The notes under the pieces were generated by a model, which made no database searches, had not been told where the DNA came from, and saw only the letters and a list, made by a program, of their open reading frames with translations. 64,000 nucleotides of DNA from Nocardioidaceae bacterium (GTDB lineage: Bacteria; Actinomycetota; Actinomycetes; Propionibacteriales; Nocardioidaceae): contig WQZX01000003.1 in NCBI GenBank assembly GCA_009780515.1, forward strand, positions 1 through 64,000, in the 5' to 3' direction. Positions 8,696 to 17,119 of the stretch are shown one piece after another (the first letter of the stretch is position 1; every line of letters begins with the position of its first letter). The position numbers were made by a program, and so were the translations under genes.

Positions 8696-10036
8696 TCACC
8701 ACCACTGCGGGGTGAGGCCCCAGGTCGCGCACTCGTCGGCGACCAGGCGCCGCAGCCGCTCCCGGGTCGGTACGACGTCGGGCGCCATCGCGCCGACCTG
8801 GAGCGTGGTGCGGGTGCCGGCGTCGGTGAGCCACGCGCCGATGCCGGATCCGAGTTGACGGTTCTCCTGGGCGTTCGCGCCCTGGTAGTGGGCCATCGCG
8901 CTCACCGCCCGTGCCCGCGGGCCCATGGCGGCGGCGAACGCGTCGGGAACGCGGCCCAGGTTGGACGCCAGCGCCACGGCCTGCGGCGGCTGCGGGAGCC
9001 GACGTACGACGGCGTCCGGCAGCATCTGGACCAGGGCGAGCGGCACCGGCACGTCGCCGGGTCCGGCCGAGGCCAGGTCGCTGAACGCCTGCTTGCAGGC
9101 CGCCTTCACGACCGAGAGGTCGCGCGACGCGAGCATGTCGGGAGTGAAGGTTGCGACGGCGATGCGCGTGCGGTTGGCGGCGATCTCGCCCTCCTCGCGC
9201 ACGCTGACGGGCAGGGCGACGCGGACCGCGGAGGCGTCGGTGAGGAGGCCGGAGGCGACCACGATCCGCGCCAGCATCGCCGCGAAGAGGCCGTTCACCG
9301 AGCCGCCGGCAGCCGCGGCCACCTCGGCGAGCCGTGCCGAGTCGAGCTCGGCGACGAGCCGGGGAGGACGCCAGTCGAGGGGGAGGTCCAGCGGGCGGGC
9401 GGACCGGCGCTCCACGGCCGGCGCCGTGGCCGCCGTCGCACCGTCACGTCGGGCGAGCCAGGTCAGCCGGGCGCGGCCCCACTCGGCGACGGCCGCGACC
9501 TGCTGGCCGGCGTCGACGAGATCCTCGCCGATCCGGCGCCCGAGACCGGACGGCACCGGCGGGATCCGGTAGGGGGTGCCGGCAGCGGCACGCATGACCG
9601 TGTCGAACACGGCCCCGCCGTCGCCGACGGCGTGGCACAGCAGCAGGGAGACGACCGATGTGCCGTCGTCGAGGTCGACCGCCGACAGGCGGCAGGTGCG
9701 GCCCCGGGCGGGGTCCAGCGGCTGCTCGGCGCGATCGCGGAGCCAGGCCTCCACCTCGTCGGCCGGGATCGGCGTGGTGTGGAGGTCGGCCACGCTGTCG
9801 ACGTCGGAGGCGGTCCAGCGGTCGCGGGCGCCCGGAACCAGACCGCGGCGCCACTGGCGCGACAGGGCCCCACGGGCCATCCCCTCGGCCACGCGGCGCA
9901 CGTGCGCGGCGTCGTACGGCTCCTCGAGGCGCCAGGTCCACTGGTTGACGACGGGGCTGCCGAGGCCGCGATGGAGGCGCACGAACAGGTCGTCGGCGAA
10001 TTCGAGGCGACGGCCGTCACGGGCGGCTGAGGGCAT
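8696..10036 (-). CDS. Condensation/WS-DGAT-fold acyltransferase (paralogue 2)
   Basis: This 446-aa acyltransferase-fold protein is a paralogue of the product of 5965-7335. It carries LEFADDLFVRL at the N-terminus, PGARDRW at 68-74 and the active-site motif CHAVGDG with His135, Asp139 and Gly140. It ends in WGLTPQWW, matching the WGLTPxxW tail of its paralogue. I place the start at 10036 because GGGAG lies 7-8 nt upstream; a longer frame to 10108 has no support. It is convergent with the glycosyltransferase and divergent from the three-gene acyltransferase operon, sharing with that operon the operator-like region at 10071-10096. Confidence 0.7.
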   Translation of the reverse strand: MPSAARDGRRLEFADDLFVRLHRGLGSPVVNQWTWRLEEPYDAAHVRRVAEGMARGALSRQWRRGLVPGARDRWTASDVDSVADLHTTPIPADEVEAWLRDRAEQPLDPARGRTCRLSAVDLDDGTSVVSLLLCHAVGDGGAVFDTVMRAAAGTPYRIPPVPSGLGRRIGEDLVDAGQQVAAVAEWGRARLTWLARRDGATAATAPAVERRSARPLDLPLDWRPPRLVAELDSARLAEVAAAAGGSVNGLFAAMLARIVVASGLLTDASAVRVALPVSVREEGEIAANRTRIAVATFTPDMLASRDLSVVKAACKQAFSDLASAGPGDVPVPLALVQMLPDAVVRRLPQPPQAVALASNLGRVPDAFAAAMGPRARAVSAMAHYQGANAQENRQLGSGIGAWLTDAGTRTTLQVGAMAPDVVPTRERLRRLVADECATWGLTPQWW

Positions 10037-10070
10037 GGAGGACTCCCTGGTTCCGAGATGAATTCCCCCA

Positions 10071-10096
10071 ACTGGCCAGTCAACAGACCGGTCGGT
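10071..10096. promoter_or_regulatory. Tandem palindromes between divergent acyltransferase genes
   Basis: ACTGGCCAGT (10071-10080) is a perfect 10-bp palindrome. It is followed 2 bp later by ACAGACCGGTCGGT (10083-10096), a near-perfect 14-bp dyad of the ACCGACCGGTCGGT kind often bound by TetR-family repressors. The 258-bp gap 10037-10294 separates divergent genes, so one regulator could control both sides. No regulator gene is nearby. Confidence 0.45.
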
Positions 10097-10294
10097 ACAT
10101 TTGTCCACTGGCGCGCCGCCGCTCCCCGACGTGACCTAGAACACGTTCTTGTCGAGTCGCGATCGCCTCCGCCAGACGGCAAGATGCGGGCCGCTGGGGG
10201 AACAACGGAAATACTCACACACTCATTGCTGCTGACTCGGGCCCGGCAGCGTCGCTTGGGGCCCTGTCGCGCGCACCGCGAGAACCGGAACCCC

Positions 10295-11698
10295 ATGGAA
10301 TACACCGAGATCTCCGCCTACTCCGTGCCCTCGGGCACCCTGACGATCTGGTCGCCGACGGCCGCCGACGACCACTGGCGCGACGACCCGCGTCCGCTCT
10401 CCCCGGACCACCGCAACCACGTCGACGGTGGCGCCACGGGCTCGTGGATCGGCTCGGTCATGCGGATACCGCACGCCTACGACGCCGCCGCCGTCCGCCG
10501 TACCCTCGCCGCCTGGGTACGCCGCCACGAGGCCCTGCGCTCGACCGTTGATCCCGCCGACGACGGCTGGGTCCGCCGGACCGTCCCGGCAGGCGGGGTC
10601 GAGGTCTTCGCGACCGAGGTCGGCTGGATGCCCGGCGCCCACGCGAACGCCCGGATCGCCGACATCATGGCCTCGCTCAGCCCGCTGGCTTGGCCGCACT
10701 GCGCCTTCGTGACCGTGGTCGACCCCGACCAGGACGGCTTCGTCCTGGTGATGGGTGCCGACCACAGCGTGATGGACGCCTACTCGCAGGCGCTCTGGCC
10801 GGCCGAGACGGTCGAGCTCTACCGGCGCGCCGCCGGCCTCGACGGCCGCGAGTGGACCGACCAGGAGCTCGCGGACAGCCCGGCCGCCAGCCACGTCGAC
10901 CACGCCGCCACCGAGGCGGAGCAGGCCGCCGGGCTCGACGCCGACAGCGAGGCCGTGGCGCGCTGGCGCGAGTTCCTCGGCGAGGACCTCAGCTTCCCGC
11001 ACGTCCCGACGGTCGCGCTCGCCGAGGAGCAGCGGCCGGACCTGCCGCAGTGCAGCCTCTCCGAGACGCTCGCCGACGAGACGACGACCGACGCGCTCGC
11101 GCGGCTGTGCAAGGCCGCCGGCACCTCCCTTCAGTACGGCGTCCTGGCCGCGATGTCGCTCGCCTTCCGCCGTCGGTACGGCGTGGAGCGGCTGCGCTAC
11201 GTCCTGCCCATGCACACCCGCACCAGCCTCGAGCACGCCATCGCCGTCGGCTGGTACGTCGGCCTGTGCCCGGCCGACGTCGACATCACCGGCTCCGAGG
11301 ATCTCCTCACCGCGGCCGGCGTCGTGCACCGCGAGATCGCCGCCCAGCGCGACCTCGTCGCGCACCCGTTCCCGCGGATCGCCGAGCTGCTCCAGGTCGC
11401 CTCCGGCCCGCGCTTCGTCGTGTCCTACATCGACGGCCGGTTCATCCCCGGCGCGGACGAGTGGGACGAGTGGGACGGCCAGCTGCTGCGGAGCCCGGCG
11501 TACTCCGACGAGGAGTTCTACCTGTGGTTCTCGCGGACCGACGAGAACATCCGGATCAACGCGCGCTACCCCTCCTCGCTCGCGGCGGAGCGCACCATGC
11601 GCGGCCTGGTGACCGACCTGCGCGCGATCCTCGCCGAGGCGGCCGTCACCGACATCCCCGGCCTGTCCGACATCCGGCGCGAGGGGGCGTCGGCATGA
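10295..11698 (+). CDS. PapA-like condensation-domain acyltransferase 1
   Basis: This 467-aa protein is a free-standing condensation-domain protein. The N-terminal PSGTLTIWSP resembles the start of mycobacterial PapA1/PapA3 proteins (PAPGVLVSW type), and HRNHV follows at 39-43. The catalytic motif is DHSVMDA with His157 and Asp161; the usual Gly is Ala162. PapA proteins transfer acyl chains from CoA or carrier proteins to sugar hydroxyls of surface lipids. The stop overlaps the start of the next gene by 4 bp (ATGA), so this is the first gene of a three-gene operon. The ATG at 10295 has only a weak AGAACCGGAA upstream, and the start is less certain. Confidence 0.75.
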   Translation: MEYTEISAYSVPSGTLTIWSPTAADDHWRDDPRPLSPDHRNHVDGGATGSWIGSVMRIPHAYDAAAVRRTLAAWVRRHEALRSTVDPADDGWVRRTVPAGGVEVFATEVGWMPGAHANARIADIMASLSPLAWPHCAFVTVVDPDQDGFVLVMGADHSVMDAYSQALWPAETVELYRRAAGLDGREWTDQELADSPAASHVDHAATEAEQAAGLDADSEAVARWREFLGEDLSFPHVPTVALAEEQRPDLPQCSLSETLADETTTDALARLCKAAGTSLQYGVLAAMSLAFRRRYGVERLRYVLPMHTRTSLEHAIAVGWYVGLCPADVDITGSEDLLTAAGVVHREIAAQRDLVAHPFPRIAELLQVASGPRFVVSYIDGRFIPGADEWDEWDGQLLRSPAYSDEEFYLWFSRTDENIRINARYPSSLAAERTMRGLVTDLRAILAEAAVTDIPGLSDIRREGASA

Positions 11699-13140
11699 AG
11701 CTCGGCAAGCTGAGCAGCTGGGCGCCCGCCGAGGGCCGGCTCGTCGTCTGGCGTCCGGAGGGCGCGCTGCAGAAGGCGGCCGACGACGCCCCGGTCGACC
11801 CCGGGCCGGCCTCCTTCCTGCAGGGCGACCACCTCGGGGCGTATGCCGCGACCGTGGCCGAGGGGCGCACCCACCGCGGCTGGACCGGTGTGGCCACCGA
11901 GCTCGACGGACCGCTCGACCGCGTCGCGATGGCGACCGCCCTGGCCGCGTTCGCCGCCCGCCACGAGGGCATGCGGACGTGGTTCGACTACTCCTCCGGT
12001 CTGCCCGAGCGTCGTCTCGTGCCCGCTGAGGCGGTGCTGGCCGAGGGCGCCTTCGAGGCGGCCGAGGTCGACGATCCCGCCGACTGGGCGAGCGACTGGG
12101 AGGCGACGCTCACCGAGCTGTTCGACGCCCAGTGCACGCCCGACTCCTGGACCCCGTTCCGGCTCGGTGCGATCGAGCGGCCCGACGGCTTCGGTCTGTT
12201 CTGGGCGTGCGACCACGCCTTCACCGACGGCGCCTCGCAGGTCATGGTGCTCAACGAGATCGTCGAGTCCTACGACGCCGCACGCGACGGGCGGCCGGTG
12301 CAGACCGAGCCCGCGCCCGACCAGACCAGCGTGCTCCAGCACACCCGCGAGGAGTGGGAGCTGGCCGCCGCCCAGACCCCGGAGTCCCCGGAGGTCCAGG
12401 CCTGGCTCGAGGTCGTACGACGCCACGACGGCAACCTGCCGCAGCTGCCGGTCGACCTCGGCCTGGAGCCGGGGGAGAGCGCGCCCGTCGCGCCGGTCGA
12501 GTTCGACCTGCTGACCGGCGACGAGGTCGACGCCTTCGAGGCGCTGTGCCGCGCGTCAGGTGGCAACCTGACGTCGGGTGTCTTCGCGGCGCTGGCGCTG
12601 ACCGACACCGCGATCACCGGCGCCGATCGCTGGTTCGGCATCACCGTCGTGGGCAGCCGCGGTCCGGCGTACCTCCGGTCGCAGGGGTGGCTGTGCAACT
12701 TCGCGCCGGTGGAGCTCGCCGTGCCGGAGAGCCGCGACTTCGCCGAGACCGTGGCCGCCGCGCACGCCGGCTTCAAGGCCGGCCTGCAGCTCGCGTCGAT
12801 CCCGGCGCACGTCGCGCTCGGCGCGATGCTCGCCGCCGGCGTGACCACGATCGAGCAGGTCGGCAGCCCGCAGATGGTGTCGTTCCTGGACCTGCGCCGC
12901 TTCCCGGGGGTCGGCACGCCGACGTACGAGCGCGGCCTGCACTTCACCGGCCTCGGCCGCACCCGCAACGCGTCGATGTGGATCAACCGCGAGCCGGGCC
13001 GGCTCCACTTCGGCGCGCAGACGCCGGACACGCCGCAGGCGCAGCGCGCGGTCGCGGACTACCACCAGCAGGTCGAGCGCACCGTGCGCGCGGCCCTCGC
13101 GGCGTCCGAAGGAGCCACTGGTGCGGGTCACGGCGGCTGA
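11695..13140 (+). CDS. PapA-like condensation-domain acyltransferase 2
   Basis: This 481-aa member of the operon has the same architecture: PAEGRLVVWRPEG at 11-23, QGDHLGAY at 43-50, and the complete active-site motif DHAFTDG (His174, Asp178, Gly179). It is the only one of the three downstream proteins with the canonical Gly, so it may be the most conventional enzyme. A C-terminal block with RGPAYLRSQGWLCNFAPVEL fits the bridging region of condensation folds. There is no adenylation or carrier domain, so it is not part of a nonribosomal peptide synthetase. It overlaps the previous gene by 4 bp and the next by 20 bp. Confidence 0.75.
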   Translation: MKLGKLSSWAPAEGRLVVWRPEGALQKAADDAPVDPGPASFLQGDHLGAYAATVAEGRTHRGWTGVATELDGPLDRVAMATALAAFAARHEGMRTWFDYSSGLPERRLVPAEAVLAEGAFEAAEVDDPADWASDWEATLTELFDAQCTPDSWTPFRLGAIERPDGFGLFWACDHAFTDGASQVMVLNEIVESYDAARDGRPVQTEPAPDQTSVLQHTREEWELAAAQTPESPEVQAWLEVVRRHDGNLPQLPVDLGLEPGESAPVAPVEFDLLTGDEVDAFEALCRASGGNLTSGVFAALALTDTAITGADRWFGITVVGSRGPAYLRSQGWLCNFAPVELAVPESRDFAETVAAAHAGFKAGLQLASIPAHVALGAMLAAGVTTIEQVGSPQMVSFLDLRRFPGVGTPTYERGLHFTGLGRTRNASMWINREPGRLHFGAQTPDTPQAQRAVADYHQQVERTVRAALAASEGATGAGHGG

Positions 13141-14485
13141 TCTCTGGGAGCCGGCGCCCGGCCGGGTGCTGACCTGGCAGGTGACCGGCGGAGGGCCGGG
13201 ACGCGAGGTCCCGCTCTCGCTCAACCAGCGCAACCACCTCGCGGCCGCTGCCGCGGGCGAGCCGGCCGTCTGGCTGGCGGTGTCCTTCGAGGTCGACGGT
13301 CCGATCGACGCCGGCGCGGCGCAGCGGGCCTTCGCCGCGCTGGTGGCACGCCACGGCGTCCTGCAGACCGAGGCCGTCTCGCCGACCTACGCCGTACGCC
13401 GCGAGCGCGCGTCGTTCGCCTGGTCGCCCGGCCTCGACCGCGAGACCACCGACGTCGCGTCGACGCGTGAGCTGCTGGCGGGACTGTTCGACGAGGGCTG
13501 TCGTTCGTGGGGCTACCCGGGCTTCGTGCCGGCGGCCATCTCGCGCCCCGACCGGTCGCAGCTGGTGATCGGGATGGACCACTTCTACACCGACGCGTTC
13601 TCGCTCTCGGTGATCGTCGACGACCTCGGCCGCCTCTACGACGAGGAGCGCGGCATTCCCGGTCCCGACCTCCCGCCGGCCAGCTGCTTCGTCGCCGGCG
13701 CCCGCGCCGAGTCCGAGGATCCCGTGCGCATGTGGCCCGATGACGAGCGCCTGCGCTACTGGCACGACTTCCTCGCGCACAGCGGCCACCGGATGCCGAG
13801 CTTCCCCATCGACCTCGGCGTCGCGCCGGGGGAGCGGCACGCGCAGGCGACCTACGTCGGCGCGCTGGCGGACGCGGCCACCACCGAGCGCCTCGCCCGC
13901 CCGCCGGCCACCACGAGCGCCGTCGTGCTCTCCGCGCTGGCCGGCGCGATCGGCGACCTCGGCGGGCCCGCCGAGCTGGACATCCTGATGCCGATGCACA
14001 CCCGCTCCGGGCCGCGCGAGCTGCGCGCGGTGGGCTGGTACACCACGACCGTCCCGGTCACCCTGGGTGCCGACGTCACCGCGACGAGCCTCGCGCTCCG
14101 GGCGGCGCGCCGGGCTCGCGAGGTGCCGCTGGAGCAGGTGTTCGCATCGCTGTCGGCGCCGCTGACGCAGGAGCGGCGCGACGTGTTCATGGCCTCCTAC
14201 CTGGACTACCGCCGCCTGCCGGGCCACGCCCACTCCGCCGTACGACGCCCGGAGCACATCTCCTCGCCGACGCTGGCCGACGACCTCCAGCTGTGGGTGT
14301 CGCGGACCGACGCGGGCCTGGGCCTCCGCGTGCGCTACCCGGCGACGGGGACGGCCCAGCGGGTGGTCGGCGACCTGGTCGCGGCGTGGTCGGCGCGACT
14401 CGCGCGCTGCGTGCTGGGCGAGGGTGCCGACAACCCCGGCGGCGCGGAGGCCGAACCGCGGACAGGTGTCGTGGGTCGGGCGTAG
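13121..14485 (+). CDS. PapA-like condensation-domain acyltransferase 3
   Basis: This 454-aa protein starts with LWEPAPGRVLTWQ (8-20), very close in pattern to the PapA3 N-terminus, then NQRNHL (35-40). The active-site motif is DHFYTDA with His154 and Asp158; Ala159 replaces Gly. The GTG start at 13121 lies inside the previous gene (20-bp overlap) with GAAGGAG about 8 nt upstream, which supports translational coupling. Together with the two preceding genes it would allow acylation at several positions of one glycoside, or transfer of different chains. The function is inferred from the PapA family; the acceptor is not known. Confidence 0.75.
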   Translation: MRVTAADLWEPAPGRVLTWQVTGGGPGREVPLSLNQRNHLAAAAAGEPAVWLAVSFEVDGPIDAGAAQRAFAALVARHGVLQTEAVSPTYAVRRERASFAWSPGLDRETTDVASTRELLAGLFDEGCRSWGYPGFVPAAISRPDRSQLVIGMDHFYTDAFSLSVIVDDLGRLYDEERGIPGPDLPPASCFVAGARAESEDPVRMWPDDERLRYWHDFLAHSGHRMPSFPIDLGVAPGERHAQATYVGALADAATTERLARPPATTSAVVLSALAGAIGDLGGPAELDILMPMHTRSGPRELRAVGWYTTTVPVTLGADVTATSLALRAARRAREVPLEQVFASLSAPLTQERRDVFMASYLDYRRLPGHAHSAVRRPEHISSPTLADDLQLWVSRTDAGLGLRVRYPATGTAQRVVGDLVAAWSARLARCVLGEGADNPGGAEAEPRTGVVGRA

Positions 14486-14488
14486 CGT
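14483..14488 (+). promoter_or_regulatory. Likely -10 box (TAGCGT), leaderless start
   Basis: TAGCGT spans the TAG stop of the acyltransferase gene and ends 7 nt before the GTG at 14496. This supports the short start of the TM2 protein. Confidence 0.45.
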
Positions 14489-14495
14489 CTGCGCC

Positions 14496-14900
14496 GTGCC
14501 CGACTACCCGCCCTACGAGCCTCCGCCCGAGCGCCGTCCGGAGGCCCAGCCGCCCTGGGGTCCTCCGCCGCCGGCCTTCGGCGGCTACGGCATGCCGGCG
14601 GCGCCGTACGGCCTCGACCCGGTCACCGGGCTTCCGCTCTCGGACAAGTCCAAGGCGACCGCCGGGCTGCTCCAGCTGCTGCTGCCCCTCGTCGGCCTGG
14701 CCGGCGTCGGGCGGCTCTACAGCGGCAGCATGGCGATCGGGCTGTGCCAGCTGCTCGGCGTGATCGTGAGCTACGTGCTGATCTGCGTCTTCGTCGGCGC
14801 GTTCGCCGCGCCCTGCTTCCTGGTCTGGTCGATCGTCGACGGCATCGTGATCCTGGCGTCGGCCGCTCCGCGCGACGGCCTGGGCCGGGTCATGCGGTGA
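14496..14900 (+). CDS. TM2 domain membrane protein
   Basis: This small 134-aa protein has a Pro/Tyr-rich cytoplasmic N-terminus (about 1-45, PPYEPPPERRPE and PPPPAFGGYG) and then a TM2 domain: KSKATAGLLQLLLPLVGLAG, a GRLYSGS turn, and a second hydrophobic helix. TM2 proteins have two membrane helices joined by a short conserved loop; their bacterial role is unknown. I chose the GTG at 14496 because a TAGCGT box precedes it by 7 nt; the frame upstream to 14424 reads through the previous gene. The 3' end overlaps the convergent DUF3097 gene by 11 bp. Confidence 0.75.
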   Translation: MPDYPPYEPPPERRPEAQPPWGPPPPAFGGYGMPAAPYGLDPVTGLPLSDKSKATAGLLQLLLPLVGLAGVGRLYSGSMAIGLCQLLGVIVSYVLICVFVGAFAAPCFLVWSIVDGIVILASAAPRDGLGRVMR

Positions 14901-15729
14901 CGAAGTCGATGAGCTCCTCGACCCGGCCGAGCAGGGCCGGCTCCAGGTCGTCGTAGGACTGCACCCGGCCGAGGATCGTCTTCCAGGCGCGGGCGATGTC
15001 GGCCTGCTCGTCGCAGGGCCACCCGAGGTGGCGGCAGACGCCCTTCTTCCACTCGATGTCGCGCGGGATCGTCGGCCAGGCGCGCAGGCCGAGGCGGTCG
15101 GGCTTGACGGCCTGCCAGACGTCGATGAAGGGGTGGCCGACGATGAGCACGCTGTCGCCGTACGGGCCGCGGGCGATGTCGCCGGCGATCCGGGACTCCT
15201 TCGACCCCGCGACGAGGTGGTCGACCAGCACGCCGACCCTGCGGTCGGTGCCGGGGCGGAAGTCGGCCAGGTGACCGGCGAGGTCGTCGACGCCGCCGAG
15301 GTACTCCACGACCACGCCCTCGATGCGCAGGTCGTCGCCCCAGACCTTCTCGACCAGCTCGGCGTCGTGGCGGCCCTCGACGAAGATGCGGCTCGGGCGT
15401 GCCACGCGGGCGCGGGCGTCGTGGACGGCGATCGACCCGGACGCCGTACGCGTGGGCTTCTTGGGCGCGGCGACGCGGACGGGTGCGGTGAGGATCACCG
15501 GCTTGCCCTCGAGCAGGAAGCCCGGCCCCAGCTCGAACGTACGACGCTTGCCGCGCCGGTCCTCCAGGGTCACCGTGTTGATGTCGCGGTCGACGGCCAC
15601 GACCTCGCCGCACCAGTCGGTGGTGACCTCCTCGACCACGATCCCCGGGTCGGCGGGCGTCTCCACCGCCCGCCCCCGCTTGGGCTTGCGCCAGTCCCCG
15701 GACAGTACGTCGGTCCCGTAGCGATCCAC
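14890..15729 (-). CDS. DUF3097 family protein
   Basis: This 279-aa protein fits the actinobacterial DUF3097 family, recognised by the DRYGTDVLSGDW start, EVVAVDRD, and the RIFVEGRHDAELVEKVWGDD and VLVDHLVAGSKESRIA blocks. The family has a Toprim-like pattern (VEGRHDAEL with conserved Glu/Asp, then a LVDH/GHPF-type acidic motif), suggesting a nucleic acid-related phosphotransfer, but no activity is established to my knowledge. The GTG start at 15729 is preceded by TAACAT with 8 nt between, so translation is probably leaderless; the TTG at 15738 would lie inside that promoter box. The gene is convergent with the TM2 gene. Confidence 0.8.
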   Translation of the reverse strand: MDRYGTDVLSGDWRKPKRGRAVETPADPGIVVEEVTTDWCGEVVAVDRDINTVTLEDRRGKRRTFELGPGFLLEGKPVILTAPVRVAAPKKPTRTASGSIAVHDARARVARPSRIFVEGRHDAELVEKVWGDDLRIEGVVVEYLGGVDDLAGHLADFRPGTDRRVGVLVDHLVAGSKESRIAGDIARGPYGDSVLIVGHPFIDVWQAVKPDRLGLRAWPTIPRDIEWKKGVCRHLGWPCDEQADIARAWKTILGRVQSYDDLEPALLGRVEELIDFVTA

Positions 15730-15737
15730 GGGCGGCA

Positions 15738-15743
15738 ATGTTA
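15738..15743 (-). promoter_or_regulatory. Likely -10 box (TAACAT) of the DUF3097 gene
   Basis: Read on the minus strand, TAACAT lies 8 nt before the GTG at 15729. It decides the start in favour of GTG 15729 over TTG 15738. Confidence 0.45.
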
Positions 15744-15780
15744 CGGGTGGGACTGGTGTGATCGGGTCAGCGCACGCCGG

Positions 15781-15972
15781 TCACTCGCTCTCGTCCTGCG
15801 GACCCTTCTTCTCCTCGGCCTCGCGTGCCTCGCGGTCGCGCATGCTCTCGGCGGTCTCGCCGGGAGGCAGGCCCTCGGCGAGCGGGTTGTCCTCGCCCGG
15901 GACGAGATCGTCGGGGAGGTCCTCGTCGGGCACGGTGCCTACTTCGGTGGAGGCGCTGTTGCTCTCGCTCAT
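15781..15972 (-). CDS. Small acidic hypothetical protein
   Basis: This 63-aa protein is strongly acidic and Glu/Asp/Ser-rich (EVGTVPDEDLPDDLVPGED, then a charged ESMRDREAREAEEKKG tail). There are no hydrophobic segments and probably little fixed structure. I recognise no family. It sits between DUF3097 and hrcA on the minus strand, with its start 34 bp from the CIRCE element, so it could share regulation by HrcA on the other side of the operator. The start at the ATG of MSESN is chosen because upstream residues run into the hrcA promoter. It could be a small regulatory or intrinsically disordered protein. Confidence 0.5.
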   Translation of the reverse strand: MSESNSASTEVGTVPDEDLPDDLVPGEDNPLAEGLPPGETAESMRDREAREAEEKKGPQDESE

Positions 15973-16006
15973 GCCGCAGAGGTACCCACTCGCGCAGGCT
16001 ATAGAC

Positions 16007-16033
16007 TTGGCACTCATTCGTGACGAGTGCCAG
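16007..16033 (+). promoter_or_regulatory. CIRCE operator (HrcA binding site)
   Basis: TTGGCACTC, nine spacer bases and GAGTGCCAG form an inverted repeat with a perfect 8-bp core (TGGCACTC/GAGTGCCA), matching the CIRCE consensus TTAGCACTC-N9-GAGTGCTAA. A TATAGA -10 box at 16000-16005 precedes it, so HrcA bound here would block transcription start of hrcA-dnaJ. The ATG of hrcA is 22 bp downstream. Confidence 0.9.
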
Positions 16034-16055
16034 CAACCGGAGCGGGAGGTGGACC

Positions 16056-17075
16056 ATGCAGGAGGAGCGCAGGCTCGCCGTGCTCCGCGCGATCGTCGAG
16101 GACTACGTCGCGACCGAGGAGCCGGTGGGGTCGAAGTCGCTCGTCGAGCGGCACGGCCTGAACGTCTCGCCGGCCACGATCCGCAACGACATGGCGGCGC
16201 TGGAGGAGGAGGGCTACCTCCACCAGCCGCACACCAGCGCCGGCCGGGTGCCGACCGACAAGGGCTACCGGATGTTCGTCGACCGGCTGTCGACGGTCAA
16301 GCCGATGAGCGCGCCGGAGAAGCGCGCCATCTCGGCCTTCCTCGACGGCGCGGTCGACCTCGACGACGTCGTCAACCGGTCGGTGCGGCTGCTCGCGCAG
16401 CTGACCCACCAGGTCGCGGTGGTGCAGTACCCCACGCTCTCCAGCTCCACGGTGCGCCACGTCGAGCTCGTCGCGCTCGACACCGACCGGCTGCTGGTGG
16501 TGCTCATCCTCAGCACCGGCCGCGTCGAGCAGCGCCTGGTCGAGCTCGGCGGGCCGCTCGGCGAGGACGCCCTCGCCCAGCTGCGCAGCCGGATCAACCT
16601 GGCCGCGACGGGCGAGCGCATCGCCGACGCGGTCACCGGGCTCAGCGGGCTGGTCGGTGACGACGTACCTCCCGACACCGCGACCGCCGGAGTCGTCGCC
16701 ACCTTGGTCGAGGCGATGAGCGACCACCGCTCCGACGAGCGGGTGGCCGTGGGCGGCACCGCCAACCTCGCGCGGTTCGGCGACAGCTTCGACACCTCGG
16801 TGCGGCCGCTGCTGGAGGCGCTGGAGGAGCACGTCGTTCTGCTCACGCTGCTCGGCGACGCGACGACCGACGGTCTCGTCACCGTGCGCATCGGCGCGGA
16901 GGGCCCGTACGAGCAGCTGGCGGCGACGAGCGTCGTGTCCAGCGGCTACGGCCCCGCGACCCCGGGTCAGTCGCTGGCGACGCTGGGCGTCGTCGGCCCG
17001 ACCCGGATGGACTACCCCGGAACGATGTCGGCCGTGCGCGCGGTGGCGCGCTACGTGTCGCGCATCCTCGACTGA
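16056..17075 (+). CDS. hrcA: Heat-inducible transcription repressor HrcA
   Basis: This 339-aa repressor controls heat-shock genes through CIRCE. Residues 1-75 form the winged-helix domain: [15 protein letters not shown], the [21 protein letters not shown] recognition segment (split here for brevity) and [13 protein letters not shown], then the conserved [14 protein letters not shown]. The rest is the GAF-like dimerisation domain. The ATG at 16056 has GGGAGG 7 nt upstream. HrcA needs GroEL for activity, so unfolded proteins relieve repression. It is autoregulated through the CIRCE at 16007-16033 and is followed by dnaJ after 44 bp, the usual actinobacterial order (Rv2374c-Rv2373c in M. tuberculosis). 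Confidence 0.95.
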   Translation: MQEERRLAVLRAIVEDYVATEEPVGSKSLVERHGLNVSPATIRNDMAALEEEGYLHQPHTSAGRVPTDKGYRMFVDRLSTVKPMSAPEKRAISAFLDGAVDLDDVVNRSVRLLAQLTHQVAVVQYPTLSSSTVRHVELVALDTDRLLVVLILSTGRVEQRLVELGGPLGEDALAQLRSRINLAATGERIADAVTGLSGLVGDDVPPDTATAGVVATLVEAMSDHRSDERVAVGGTANLARFGDSFDTSVRPLLEALEEHVVLLTLLGDATTDGLVTVRIGAEGPYEQLAATSVVSSGYGPATPGQSLATLGVVGPTRMDYPGTMSAVRAVARYVSRILD

Positions 17076-17119
17076 GTCGACAGACTCGACCGATCAGCGG
17101 AAAGAGAGACACCCCTACC

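Noticed and set aside
10295..14485. A nonribosomal peptide synthetase cluster
   Set aside because: Condensation-fold proteins are present but no adenylation, thiolation or thioesterase domain occurs in the window, so PapA-like acyltransferases fit better.
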